Assembly: GCF_011751765.2 (NCBI RefSeq)
Contig: NZ_CP061169.1
Location: 3,348,001-3,412,000 of the forward strand
Length of the DNA: 64,000 nt
Reading direction: 5' to 3'
Origin: Paramicrobacterium chengjingii
Lineage (GTDB): Bacteria; Actinomycetota; Actinomycetes; Actinomycetales; Microbacteriaceae
Positions 17,198-25,663 of this stretch are shown one piece after another (the stretch's first letter is position 1; each line of letters begins with the position of its first letter). The notes beneath the pieces are model-generated. The model did no database searches. It saw nothing but the letters and a program-made list of their open reading frames with translations, and was not told where the DNA came from. The translations under genes and the position numbers were made by a program.

Positions 17198-17524
17198 TCA
17201 CGCCCCTTGCTCGACGAGCGCTTGGACCTTGCTTGCGAGATTGTCAGGGCTTTGAATAACCGAATGCGGCGTCATTGAGATCGTGCGCGCCTTGAGAGAA
17301 TCAAACCTCTCGCCGTCCGTCAGACCGACATCGTTGGCGAGAACAAGCACATCGGCTCCCTCAATCTCGCCGCTCTTGAGGCGATCCTCGACGCCCATCG
17401 CTCCTTGTATCTCGATTCGAACCTTCCACCCGTTTTTCTTGCCGAGTTTTTTGATTGCTTCGGCCGCCATGTACGAGTGAGCAATGCCCGTCGCACAGGA
17501 CGTGACTGCGATGACGTTGATCAT
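17198..17524 (-). CDS. PTS fructose-type EIIB component
   Basis: 108 residues; the phosphorylated Cys10 lies in VTSCATGIAHSYMAAEAI, a near-perfect EIIB-Fru signature. The ATG overlaps the EIIA stop by one base (TAATG) and has GAGGAG upstream. It receives phosphate from EIIA His76 and passes it to sugar bound by EIIC. It acts in the cytoplasm on the inner membrane face. Confidence 0.95.
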   Translation of the reverse strand: MINVIAVTSCATGIAHSYMAAEAIKKLGKKNGWKVRIEIQGAMGVEDRLKSGEIEGADVLVLANDVGLTDGERFDSLKARTISMTPHSVIQSPDNLASKVQALVEQGA

Positions 17525-18045
17525 TATTTCTCCTCTTGAATCTGCGTTGATTCACTGTCATTTGCCAAGTACTCCGACAAGAGAGTGGCGACCGTTGCAC
17601 CGCTGTGCGCCGCGTCGAAGTCCGCAAGGACCTCGTCATGACTCAGCATCCGCGCGATCTCTGCCAGTACCTTTAGGTGCTCCCGATCGGCTCCGTCAGG
17701 CATCGTGAGCATAAACACACGGCTGACGTCGCCCTCCTCGTTAAACGAGCGGTAGCGCATCGGCTCCTTGAACCGCCATGCCGATACCGACGGTGTGGCG
17801 AATGTCGGTGATTTTGCGTGCGGTATCGCAATGCCGTTGCCCATATACGTTGACCCCATCGCCTCACGCGCTTGTAGAGCGGTGACTGCTTCAGCTTGAT
17901 CGTCAATGCGCCCCGCTTCTGCGAGCTGTCGGACCATCTGCGCAAAGAGCTCCTCCTTTGAAGCTGGGGGCGAATGATCAAGACTGATTAGATCGACACT
18001 AATGACCGATGGGGCACTCACCTCAACCACACTTCCTCTACTCAT
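17524..18045 (-). CDS. PTS EIIA component, fructose/mannitol type
   Basis: 173 residues from the ATG at 18045, inside ATGAGTAG where it overlaps the aldolase stop by eight bases; the open frame upstream is only a shadow of the aldolase gene. The active-site His76 is in GNGIAIPHAKSP. It accepts phosphate from HPr and gives it to EIIB. The order aldolase-EIIA-EIIB-EIIC ties uptake directly to the aldolase step. Confidence 0.92.
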   Translation of the reverse strand: MSRGSVVEVSAPSVISVDLISLDHSPPASKEELFAQMVRQLAEAGRIDDQAEAVTALQAREAMGSTYMGNGIAIPHAKSPTFATPSVSAWRFKEPMRYRSFNEEGDVSRVFMLTMPDGADREHLKVLAEIARMLSHDEVLADFDAAHSGATVATLLSEYLANDSESTQIQEEK

Positions 18046-18901
18046 GGCCGTTTTTGAAGTCGCGCAGCAAGTCAATGGCCTGGTTCTTCGTGTGGGCGTA
18101 TACCTCTTCGACAAGCTCGTGATAGAAGGTCGGCACTCCCTCGCTGTCGTTTTCAGCCATCCGCTCAGCGGCAAACTTTGATGAGTCCACGGCGAGGTAT
18201 GAGTAGTAGTTCACCTTGGACACCCCGAGATTGATTGCCTTCTGGATATCAGGGATGGGGACTCCTGAACTGCCATGCATCACAAGGGGCACGTTTCCTG
18301 TCGCCTCGTCGAGCGTACGGAGATGGTCAAGGTCGACTTTCGGTTCTTCAACGTAGACTCCGTGCGACGTTCCAAACGTCACTGCGAGAGCATCAACTCC
18401 AGTTTCTTCGACGAACCGTGCAGCAGCCTCAGGGTCCGTATACGGAGCAACACCTCCGCTGCCACCGTGAGTGTCGTCCAACGTAGAAGGCATCACACCG
18501 AGTTCACCTTCGACTGAGACCCCTGCTGGATGCACCATTTCGACAAAGTCGCGTACCCGACGAATATTCTCCTCGAGCGGAAGAGCTGAGCAGTCGTACA
18601 TAACTGAGCTGTACCCGGCACGCAGACCCCGCACAATAAAGTTCATGCTTTCGCCGTGGTCCACGTGGACAGCAACTGGTACGGAAGCCTTCTTCGCAAA
18701 CTCAATCATGTAAGGGGCCATGGATTCGAGCGGGATCAGGCTGTCGTGCACTTCCGCATGGTCGATAATCAGCGGAACATTAACCTCTTCGGCAGCCTCA
18801 ATCAGTGCACGCAGATACTCCAGGTTCGGGGTGTTGATGCACCCGATTCCATACTTGTTCTTTCGTGCGTCTTCGAGCATGTCGGTGAAGTTCTCGAGCA
18901 T
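18038..18901 (-). CDS. Class II (zinc) ketose-phosphate aldolase, FbaA/KbaY-like
   Basis: 287 residues from the ATG at 18901, preceded by AAAGGGA. The class II features are HVDHGES (Asp81 and zinc His82), VEGELG (130-135), FGTSHGVY and MHGSSGVP, which supply the remaining zinc and phosphate ligands. Such enzymes cleave ketose-1-phosphates or 1,6-bisphosphates to DHAP plus an aldehyde. As first gene of a fructose-type PTS operon that lacks a second kinase, it may cut the 1-phosphate made by the PTS directly. The exact sugar is not evident. Confidence 0.9.
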   Translation of the reverse strand: MLENFTDMLEDARKNKYGIGCINTPNLEYLRALIEAAEEVNVPLIIDHAEVHDSLIPLESMAPYMIEFAKKASVPVAVHVDHGESMNFIVRGLRAGYSSVMYDCSALPLEENIRRVRDFVEMVHPAGVSVEGELGVMPSTLDDTHGGSGGVAPYTDPEAAARFVEETGVDALAVTFGTSHGVYVEEPKVDLDHLRTLDEATGNVPLVMHGSSGVPIPDIQKAINLGVSKVNYYSYLAVDSSKFAAERMAENDSEGVPTFYHELVEEVYAHTKNQAIDLLRDFKNGHE

Positions 18902-19211
18902 CAAGTTCCCTTTCACTAAGGGGCCGCGCATTCCATGCTGCAATTTCATGCGACCCTGCAATTTATTGCGTTCCTTGAGTATAGGAAGCTGCACTCAGGA
19001 ATACAAGGGCCTCAACTATCGGTTTTTGGAGCCCCTCGCGCAACGTCGAACCGAAATATTGCCAGCGGCTATATCGCTTTGCAGTGGACGCGCGCAGGTG
19101 TCCACATGGCTCGACCGTTTTCTTCCACGCCAAGCGTGCTCCGAGGCTTGTGGATCAAGCCGCAATGTCCGATAGGTCTATCGCTCGTCATGTCAGGAGC
19201 GACCAATTTGG
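18902..19211. promoter_or_regulatory. 310-base intergenic region with promoter and inverted repeat of the PTS operon
   Basis: I see no gene here. A broken palindrome spans 18971-19001, with arms TTCCTTGAGT and ACTCAGGAA pairing apart from one bulged base. It sits 70-100 bases upstream of the aldolase start and is the best SorC operator candidate. The remainder separates the PTS operon from the end of the DUF1537 kinase gene on the same strand. Confidence 0.4.
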
Positions 19212-20456
19212 CTAAGGAAGCGACAACGCTGCGAGCACGTCGGTGAGCGTTCGCTCGTCACCCACGTTGCCGGGGACAACGATGTAAAGAACCTCACGCC
19301 CCGTATGATCAGTCATGCACCAGACCGAGATTCCGGGCAGCACCTGTCCCAGAACAAGTGCGGAGCGAGCACCGATCCCCGTTCGAGCAACCTCAGCCGA
19401 AGTGATACCCCCCTTCGCGATGATGACGTCGACCTGAGATAGCACCGCGCGCACCGCATGCGTCAGCCCCGACATGACGCGTTCGCCGTGCTCCAGCGTG
19501 CCGTGAGACTCCTGGCGCTGGCGTTCAGTCGTCAGGTACGCGAATGGGCGTTCGTCGAGCTGGCTGCGGATGCCGTCAGCAGCATCGGTGCCAGCAGTAG
19601 CCGGGTCGTCAAGCGCAGCATCTGTCAACACCGTTATGGGCTCTCCCCACATATCGCGAACGAGAGCCAGTTGCGCCGTCGCCCCCTCTGTGTGCGATCC
19701 ACACACGAGAAGCGTGCGCCGCGAAGCAGCGACAAGCGGCACAGGCAGAAGGCCATCGCTGGCCACCCCGGCCAGCGCGGCAGCGAGGGGGGATGCCGAA
19801 CGGACGACGATCCGCTTACCTTCACCTCGTGCCGCAACCACAGCCTCGGCGATCAGATTGATATCATTGTCGTTCTCTGCATCCGGGATCACGACACTGC
19901 CCGGTTCCGCCGCCTCAAGAACCTGCGCTAGCCGATCGCTTCGCACGATCTCACGTGACAGCGGAAGAGCCGAGCGCCCAGATTTCTCGAGAACATATTC
20001 GGCGAGAACGCCCGTGGCAAATGGAAAGACTGGGTCTCGCGCATACTCAGTCTCGTGAGCCGGTACCTCCTTACCGCCAACACGCACGAAATGAACGCCA
20101 TCGACCGTTGTACGCCCACCCGCAGGGAAGGCGGGCACGAACAGCATCACGGCGTCCTTGTCGAGGAACACCTCTGTCTCGGCAAAGACATGCCCGCGCA
20201 GCGTCGAGTCACCTCTGAGCACGAACTGCAACTGCTCCCCTAGCCGTCCGGCTGCCTCCTCGGCATCCGCCTTTACCTTCGCGACGAGGTCGACTGCTGA
20301 TTGCTCGTCGATTGCGCGGGTATTTGTCTGTACGTACACGCTGTCCGCGTCACGGAGCGCCTCCATAATCAGATCAGCGTCGCTGTGCAGCAGAACTTTT
20401 ACTCCGCTGGCCGACTGAGTACCGGTCGGGTCATCGTCGAGAACTACAGTCTTCAC
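19212..20456 (-). CDS. DUF1537-family acid-sugar kinase (OtnK/DtnK-like)
   Basis: 414 residues from a GTG at 20456 with AAAGGA upstream. The N-terminus VVLDDDPTGTQSASGV is the DDxTG block of the DUF1537 family, followed by QTNTRAID and VLRGDSTLRGH. The C-terminal nucleotide domain has IIAKGGITSAEVA. Characterised members phosphorylate four-carbon acid sugars such as D-threonate, L-threonate or D-erythronate. It ends an operon with an MHS importer and a SAF-domain oxidoreductase, consistent with sugar-acid breakdown. The substrate is unknown. Confidence 0.88.
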   Translation of the reverse strand: MKTVVLDDDPTGTQSASGVKVLLHSDADLIMEALRDADSVYVQTNTRAIDEQSAVDLVAKVKADAEEAAGRLGEQLQFVLRGDSTLRGHVFAETEVFLDKDAVMLFVPAFPAGGRTTVDGVHFVRVGGKEVPAHETEYARDPVFPFATGVLAEYVLEKSGRSALPLSREIVRSDRLAQVLEAAEPGSVVIPDAENDNDINLIAEAVVAARGEGKRIVVRSASPLAAALAGVASDGLLPVPLVAASRRTLLVCGSHTEGATAQLALVRDMWGEPITVLTDAALDDPATAGTDAADGIRSQLDERPFAYLTTERQRQESHGTLEHGERVMSGLTHAVRAVLSQVDVIIAKGGITSAEVARTGIGARSALVLGQVLPGISVWCMTDHTGREVLYIVVPGNVGDERTLTDVLAALSLP

Positions 20457-20489
20457 TCGACTATCCTTTCGAGGGGATCGAGCGGGGAT

Positions 20490-21815
20490 TCACTGATTCT
20501 CTAACGCGATGATGCGGTCGACCTCGGCACGCTCTTTTGGTCCCCAAGTCTCTCGGGTGGTGACGACGCCGATCAGTCCGATAACCCCAACGGCGACGTA
20601 AATCCACGCCACACCGCCCCAGCCGAGACCTACCGCCGCAGCCGTAGCAAGGAAGGGGATGAATCCCGAAATTGCAGCCGAGAACTGATATCCCAGTGAA
20701 GCTCCCGATGTACGCGTGTTCGTATCAAAAAGCTCACTGAAGTATGCTCCCTGCGTTCCCGCGAGCATGTCGTGAATGAGTGGCAGTGCAATGATGTAGA
20801 CCAGCATGATGAGAGCTGGTACTCCAGTGTTAACAAGCAAGAACATGGGAAAAGCGAACGCAATAGTCAAGAGACACCCGATCAGGTAGACCTTCTTCCG
20901 GCCAATGCGATCGCTGAGGGCTCCGAACATGATTGTCGTGAAACAACCGATCCCCGTTGCTGCTATCAGACCTGTCAACGCCACCTCGCGCCCCGTGATC
21001 TCGTTCGCCTCGATGTAAGCAAGCATGTATGTCACGATGACGTAGAAGCCGCCTGTCTCGGCCAGTCGAAGAGCAATCGCACGAAGTACAGTGCGCCAAT
21101 CTTTCTTCACGACCTCCCAGACAGGGTTCTTGACGAGGATCCCGGCTGTCTTAGCGTCCTCAAACTCTGGGCTTTCCGAGACTTTGAGCCGCAAGATCAA
21201 TCCTGCGATGATGAGCACCGCGCTCAGCATGAACGGAAGCCGCCAGGCAAGTTCATTGCCGAGACCGGCCGAGAGAAGGAAGGCAATGTTTGCCAAGAAC
21301 ACTCCGAGCGGCACGCCGATCTGGGGAATGGCAGCGTACTTTCCGCGTTTCTTCCATGGCGCGTGTTCGAAGGTCATGAGAATAGCGCCGCCCCATTCGG
21401 CACCGAAGGCCAGACCCTGCACAATTCGTATTGCCGTCAGGAGCAGTGGGGCAGCGAGCCCGATCTGCGCATAGGTCGGGAGTAACCCGATGAGTACCGT
21501 CGAGATTCCCATAACGAACAGTGCCCCAATGAGCACGGGCTTGCGGCCATATTTGTCACCCAGATGCCCACCAATGATGCCCCCGAGGGGACGCATCGCG
21601 AAGCCGATTCCAAACGTGAGAAAGCCGAGCAAGACCCCGACGACCTTATCCTCGCTTGGGAAGAAGTCGGTGCCAAAGTAGAGCGCGGCAGCAGTGCCGT
21701 ACGCGAGGAAGTCGTAGTTCTCGACTGTCGTGCCGACGGCACTTCCGATTGCGACTTTGAGTTTGTCAGGCGACCCAGACGCGGCGTGCCGCGATCGGGA
21801 CTCAGCTGTAGTCAT
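20490..21815 (-). CDS. MHS-family major facilitator symporter
   Basis: 441 residues, twelve predicted membrane segments. It has the metabolite:H+ symporter pattern: GTTVENYDFLAYG in helix 1, the MFS loop GHLGDKYGRKPVL, and GLAFGAEWGGA in helix 4. These carriers import organic acids with a proton. It is closely related to the symporter at 26174-27508 (shared blocks VENYDF-AYGTA and GLAFGAEWGGAI), so one probably arose by duplication. GGGAG precedes the ATG. It most likely imports the acid used by the adjacent kinase. Confidence 0.9.
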   Translation of the reverse strand: MTTAESRSRHAASGSPDKLKVAIGSAVGTTVENYDFLAYGTAAALYFGTDFFPSEDKVVGVLLGFLTFGIGFAMRPLGGIIGGHLGDKYGRKPVLIGALFVMGISTVLIGLLPTYAQIGLAAPLLLTAIRIVQGLAFGAEWGGAILMTFEHAPWKKRGKYAAIPQIGVPLGVFLANIAFLLSAGLGNELAWRLPFMLSAVLIIAGLILRLKVSESPEFEDAKTAGILVKNPVWEVVKKDWRTVLRAIALRLAETGGFYVIVTYMLAYIEANEITGREVALTGLIAATGIGCFTTIMFGALSDRIGRKKVYLIGCLLTIAFAFPMFLLVNTGVPALIMLVYIIALPLIHDMLAGTQGAYFSELFDTNTRTSGASLGYQFSAAISGFIPFLATAAAVGLGWGGVAWIYVAVGVIGLIGVVTTRETWGPKERAEVDRIIALENQ

Positions 21816-21915
21816 TGCGATATCTCCCTTGATAAGTGGCGGAGGGCAGGAGAGATCCCTGCTCCGCGGTCGTGACGCGGAACAGGGCGCCGGCGTGTCG
21901 CCGATAGCGCGACGA

Positions 21916-22656
21916 TCAACCGGCGGTGTTGCTGACTCCGCCTACGTTTCCGAGTTGGTAGAAGCTTGTGATGTGCTCGCTCATGAGCTGCACAACGTCC
22001 GCTGTTCTGTGCTGTTCGATTGCCTCGAGGATTGCGCGATGTTCAGCCCGCACCGTTATTGCCGTTTCGTGCCAATTCTCTAGCCGTTCGTACGCCTCGA
22101 TCATCTGGCGATTGATTGCGGTTCGGAGTGAGCCCATAAAGTGTGCGGTAAGCGCGTTGCCCGTGGATTCAGCGATAGCGACATGGAATGCTGCATCGAG
22201 ACGGTTGAATTCTCTGACGTCGATCTCGGTGTCGTCCATCGCGTCCAGGATGCCTCCCAAGGCATGGTGGTCTGCCTCGCTAGCCCTTTGCGCTGCTTCG
22301 GCCGACGACCATTCCTCGAGCGCGAGACGCGTTTCAAGTACGTCCGTGTGGCTGAAATGCCCGAGGGCCAGCTGCAACTTGAGGAGGTTGACGAATCCGG
22401 GCCCAGGCGTACCGACTAAGACGGCCCCGCCTTCGCCTCCCCGGCGCACATCGACAATTCCCAGGGCCTCGAGCACGCGCAGACTCTCTCGGAGCGAGGG
22501 CCGACTCACACCAAGAGACACGGCGAGTTCTCGTTCGCTCGGCAGATGATCCCCGGCCTTGAGCCGACCATCGAGAATGCGCTCCTCGATCTGAGCCATA
22601 ACCTGTTCGTACGTCCGCACCCGCTGCACAGGCTGCCAGGAATCGGCGTCTGTCAT
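21916..22656 (-). CDS. FadR-type GntR transcriptional regulator
   Basis: 246 residues. The winged HTH includes LPSERELAVSLGVSRPSLRESLRVLEALGIV. The C-terminal FCD domain shows metal-binding FNRLDAAFHVAIAESTGN and later EHRAIL and SEHI. It lies between the oxidoreductase and the symporter on the same strand. Matching GGTCNGACC operators occur upstream of it and of the oxidoreductase, so it likely represses both. GGGGAG precedes the ATG. Confidence 0.93.
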   Translation of the reverse strand: MTDADSWQPVQRVRTYEQVMAQIEERILDGRLKAGDHLPSERELAVSLGVSRPSLRESLRVLEALGIVDVRRGGEGGAVLVGTPGPGFVNLLKLQLALGHFSHTDVLETRLALEEWSSAEAAQRASEADHHALGGILDAMDDTEIDVREFNRLDAAFHVAIAESTGNALTAHFMGSLRTAINRQMIEAYERLENWHETAITVRAEHRAILEAIEQHRTADVVQLMSEHITSFYQLGNVGGVSNTAG

Positions 22657-22726
22657 TGCTCCCCGCTCTCAGAACTCCATCGAGGTTCCGTCCACTGGTG
22701 AGCAGTCTAGTTTTCATTTCACCGGC

Positions 22727-22742
22727 GGTCAGACCGTCAGAC
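22727..22742. promoter_or_regulatory. Putative FadR-type operator, copy 1
   Basis: GGTCAGACCGTCAGAC matches 24139-24154 in 14 of 16 positions and contains the palindrome GGTC-A-GACC. It lies 71 bases before the regulator ATG and overlaps the 3' end of the upstream oxidoreductase gene by six bases. Confidence 0.6.
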
Positions 22743-24098
22743 CCTCTCGAGTGACTCACGACGAAACTCTCGCTCAAGCTCTCGCCGAACCTTCACGGCA
22801 AGCAGCGATTCATCGGGTTCGACATCGTTCCACGAGACCATGCGGTCTTTTGGCACGTCGCGAACGAGCTTCATCCCGTGCGCAAGACCAAGTGGGAGCG
22901 CACTGTGCTCGAAAGAGACATGGGCCGGAGCCAGCTTGCCGAAGACTGTGTAGCCACCCTCACCATCGAGGACTTCGCCTGCTCTGAGATCCCTCTTGGC
23001 AGTTGTCGTGACATCACCACGAAAGCCTGTCGGGGCACCCGTCGCTTCGCCGCGCAGCACAGCGTTTGCGATGCTTACGCCGAGCTCAAGTCCGATCATG
23101 TGGTACGGGCGGTAGAGAGACCCGTATCGTCCAGTCTCGTCTGTGTGAACTCCGTACTCAGCGAAGCACTGAACCGCGTAGTCGGTCTTGGCTTCGAATG
23201 TCACGTACACGCCCCACCGCAGGTTGTCGGGAACCTCGGTTCCGTCTCGATACATGCTTGACGCAATCTCGACAGTGCCGCGGCGCGTGAGACTCCCGCC
23301 GTCCAAAGAGTTCTCACGGAATACCGTTGGGAGGTCGTCTTTGCTCGCGGCAGGAAAGAGCAGACCCTCGTCTTGCGGCAGAAGCCCCGTTCCGTTCGCA
23401 ACCGCAGCCATTTCAATAGCCGACTTAGTTCCATCGAGGAAGGAGTTGAACATTTTTGGGTTGTAATCGCCCGACGCGAGCTGTTCATCCGTGAAACCGT
23501 AATAGTTCCACACGGTGTCAGGTGTCGAGTAGTTGTATTCGGGAAGGTACTTTGTACCTTTACCTGCCGACACAATGTCGAATCCGACTGTTCGACACCA
23601 GTCGACCAGTTCACAGATCAGCGCAGGCTGGTCCCCGTAGGCCATCGAGTAGACAACTCCAGCTTGCTGGGCACGACGCTGAAGAATGGGACCGACCATG
23701 CAGTCTGCCTCGACGTTTACCATGATCACGTGTTTGCCATTGTCGATGGCTTTAATCGCGTGGTAGGTGCCAAAGAGAGGGTTACCGGTGATCTCAAGCA
23801 CCACCTCGATCTCCGGGCGTTCGAGAAGGTCGTCCGCGCTCTCAAGAACGTACGTTGACCCATTGCGCAGAGCTTCATCGAAGCTCACGGCGGCGTAACG
23901 CTCCGCTGGCCATCCGGTCCGGGCGAGGGCTCCCTTAGCTTTCTGCACATCGATGTCTGCAACGGCAACAACATGGAAGCCGTCGCTGTGGACCGCTTGC
24001 GTCAAGAACATCGACGAAAACTTGCCAGCACCGATGACACCGACACGAATCGGCCCTGCCGCTGACTTTCGATCTTGCAGCATCGAATACAGATTCAT
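22737..24098 (-). CDS. Homoserine-dehydrogenase-like NAD(P) oxidoreductase with SAF domain (COG4091 type)
   Basis: 453 residues from the ATG at 24098, after GAGGAAG. The N-terminal Rossmann fold begins RVGVIGAGKFSSMFLTQ, with VAVADID closing the second strand. The C-terminal part has the SAF-like segment TTAKRDLRAGEVLDGEGG (about 380-400). Members of this family sit in many sugar-acid and polyol clusters, but I do not know a proven reaction. As first gene of the operon with a DUF1537 kinase, it may oxidise or isomerise the substrate before phosphorylation (inference). Confidence 0.85.
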   Translation of the reverse strand: MNLYSMLQDRKSAAGPIRVGVIGAGKFSSMFLTQAVHSDGFHVVAVADIDVQKAKGALARTGWPAERYAAVSFDEALRNGSTYVLESADDLLERPEIEVVLEITGNPLFGTYHAIKAIDNGKHVIMVNVEADCMVGPILQRRAQQAGVVYSMAYGDQPALICELVDWCRTVGFDIVSAGKGTKYLPEYNYSTPDTVWNYYGFTDEQLASGDYNPKMFNSFLDGTKSAIEMAAVANGTGLLPQDEGLLFPAASKDDLPTVFRENSLDGGSLTRRGTVEIASSMYRDGTEVPDNLRWGVYVTFEAKTDYAVQCFAEYGVHTDETGRYGSLYRPYHMIGLELGVSIANAVLRGEATGAPTGFRGDVTTTAKRDLRAGEVLDGEGGYTVFGKLAPAHVSFEHSALPLGLAHGMKLVRDVPKDRMVSWNDVEPDESLLAVKVRRELEREFRRESLERV

Positions 24099-24138
24099 AT
24101 GTGCCCACTTCCTCGTCAACGCTTTGCTTGTAAACGTT

Positions 24139-24154
24139 GGTCTGACCATCAGAC
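24139..24154. promoter_or_regulatory. Putative FadR-type operator, copy 2
   Basis: GGTCTGACCATCAGAC holds two overlapping symmetries: GGTC-T-GACC and the perfect inverted repeat GTCTGA-CCA-TCAGAC. It lies about 40 bases upstream of the oxidoreductase start, where a repressor would block the operon promoter. Confidence 0.65.
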
Positions 24155-24159
24155 GTTCT

Positions 24160-24528
24160 TAATAATGCATAAGACCAAACGGCTTGTCAAGATTCCGACT
24201 GACAGGAAACTCGACAACGGCGACGACCCCGTCCGTAGGGGGCGAATCAAAGGCCCGCAAGATCGCGACCGTGCCAGCGTCTCGGGGCTGGCCGCGTTCG
24301 GCACGTCCATGAAGATCTCAATGTCGGCGATTGTCCAAACAGTTCAGATGGTCGCCCCCACAAGCACGCTGTCGGCCACGGCGAGTCCGAACATCTCCCT
24401 ACCGTTCGCCCCTGCCCCCTACGACATCGCGCCCAACAGAAAACCTTCGAGCTGGCTGACATCATGCGGGCGATGGACCGATGCTCCGTCCGCTGGGCCA
24501 GTCGATAGAGTAGGTGAAACGCGAAGAT
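24160..24528. other. Region without an intact gene, possible minus-strand gene remnant
   Basis: No gene can be supported. A minus-strand frame across about 24250-24450 has protein-like composition (GREMFGLAVADSVLVGATI, then a stop, then TVWTIADIEIFMDV), which suggests a decayed gene I cannot identify. The plus-strand frame running into the LacI gene has Arg/Ser-rich shadow composition and no ribosome site. Confidence 0.3.
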
Positions 24529-24538
24529 ACGCTTCCAC
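24529..24538. promoter_or_regulatory. LacI half-operator before the lacI-type gene
   Basis: ACGCTTCCAC is identical to the right arm of the long palindrome at 25589-25618. It lies 14 bases upstream of the regulator ATG and may mediate autoregulation. Confidence 0.4.
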
Positions 24539-24551
24539 AGGGGTGCAGTTC

Positions 24552-25538
24552 ATGGCAACGATCAAGGACGTCGCAGAGCGCGCCGGGGTCTCTTTGGGAA
24601 CAGCTTCCCGTGTGCTCAGCGGCAGCAGCCAAACGTCGCCCGATTCGCGAGCACGAGTTTTCGCAGCTGCGGGCGAACTGAACTACGTCGCGCACGGTCC
24701 CGCCCGAGCACTGCGAAGAGCACGGACTGAAGTTCTCGGGCTGCTCGTCTCAGACATCCGCAATCCATTCTTCTCGCAGCTTGCACACGCTGCCGAACGT
24801 GAAGCCATGAAACGCGGGTACACGGTTATTCTCGCCAATGCCAATGAGGACGCGTCTCAAGCAGACGAATACTTGAGAATCTTTGCGTCGCAGCGGATCG
24901 CCGGACTCCTGCTGGCACCACAGGGCCCTGTCTCTCCACAGTTGACATCTCTGCTCGCGTCGGGTTTGCCGGTCGTTCTGCTCAACAGGAGCATCGAAGG
25001 AGTGGACGCACCGCTCTATGCCACAGACAATGCCCAAGGAGTAGGGCTGGTGCTTGATTGGCTTCAGTCACGCGGTCATAGAGATGTGGCTTTCATCGGA
25101 GGTCCGCCAACGATCTCCACAGGAGCCGAACGCCAAGAGGCGTACCTTGCCGGAAGGGAATCGCACGGCATCAGCACCGACGACTCGCTGATCGAGACCG
25201 GGGACTTTCTCGAAGAGGGCGCAGCGGCCGCAATGATTCGCCTCCTCGACCGTGGCACGCGCCCCAGCGCCGTGTTCGGCGCAAACGGTCCAACAACGCT
25301 TGGGGCGGTACGCGGTATGCGACGGAGACTGGGCGCTGCGGAAGCCTCGCGAATCGAAGTCGTGTCGTTCGACGATCTCGATTGGTTTGAATTTGCCACA
25401 CCAGCGATTAGCGCTGTGAAGCATGATGGCGCTGAGATCGGGCGCCTCGGAGCACATGGACTCCTTGACTTGATCGCCGGCAAAGACGCGTTCTCTCAGC
25501 GAATCACGACGACGTTCGTGGACCGCGCCAACATCTAA
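24552..25538 (+). CDS. LacI-family transcriptional regulator
   Basis: 328 residues from the ATG at 24552, where the canonical LacI headpiece begins (MATIKDVAERAGVSLGTASRVLSG). The hinge helix is present as ARALRRART. The periplasmic-binding-like core has LGLLVSDIRNPFF and later VVSFDDLDWF. The gene is followed by a 30-base near-perfect palindrome, then rpiB and a symporter, which are its likely targets. A longer upstream frame is rejected because it lacks LacI-like sequence. Confidence 0.95.
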   Translation: MATIKDVAERAGVSLGTASRVLSGSSQTSPDSRARVFAAAGELNYVAHGPARALRRARTEVLGLLVSDIRNPFFSQLAHAAEREAMKRGYTVILANANEDASQADEYLRIFASQRIAGLLLAPQGPVSPQLTSLLASGLPVVLLNRSIEGVDAPLYATDNAQGVGLVLDWLQSRGHRDVAFIGGPPTISTGAERQEAYLAGRESHGISTDDSLIETGDFLEEGAAAAMIRLLDRGTRPSAVFGANGPTTLGAVRGMRRRLGAAEASRIEVVSFDDLDWFEFATPAISAVKHDGAEIGRLGAHGLLDLIAGKDAFSQRITTTFVDRANI

Positions 25539-25588
25539 GAGCGAGCTTGCGATTCTGCATGTCTTATTGCAAACTAGTTCAATCAAAC

Positions 25589-25618
25589 GTGGAATCGTTT
25601 CCATGGAAACGCTTCCAC
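25589..25618. promoter_or_regulatory. LacI-type operator, 30-base palindrome
   Basis: The core CGTTTCCATGGAAACG (25596-25611) is a perfect 16-base palindrome. It is flanked by GTGGAA on the left and TTCCAC on the right, giving arms that match in 14 of 15 positions. It lies 46 bases before rpiB and is placed to repress the rpiB-symporter operon. Confidence 0.85.
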
Positions 25619-25663
25619 GATACCTGAGCTCGTGCTCTCTGACGACACCGAAAGGAAATCCTC

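Noticed and set aside
24075..24551. N-terminal extension of the LacI gene
   Set aside because: No ribosome site, shadow-like composition, and the canonical LacI headpiece starts at the ATG 24552.
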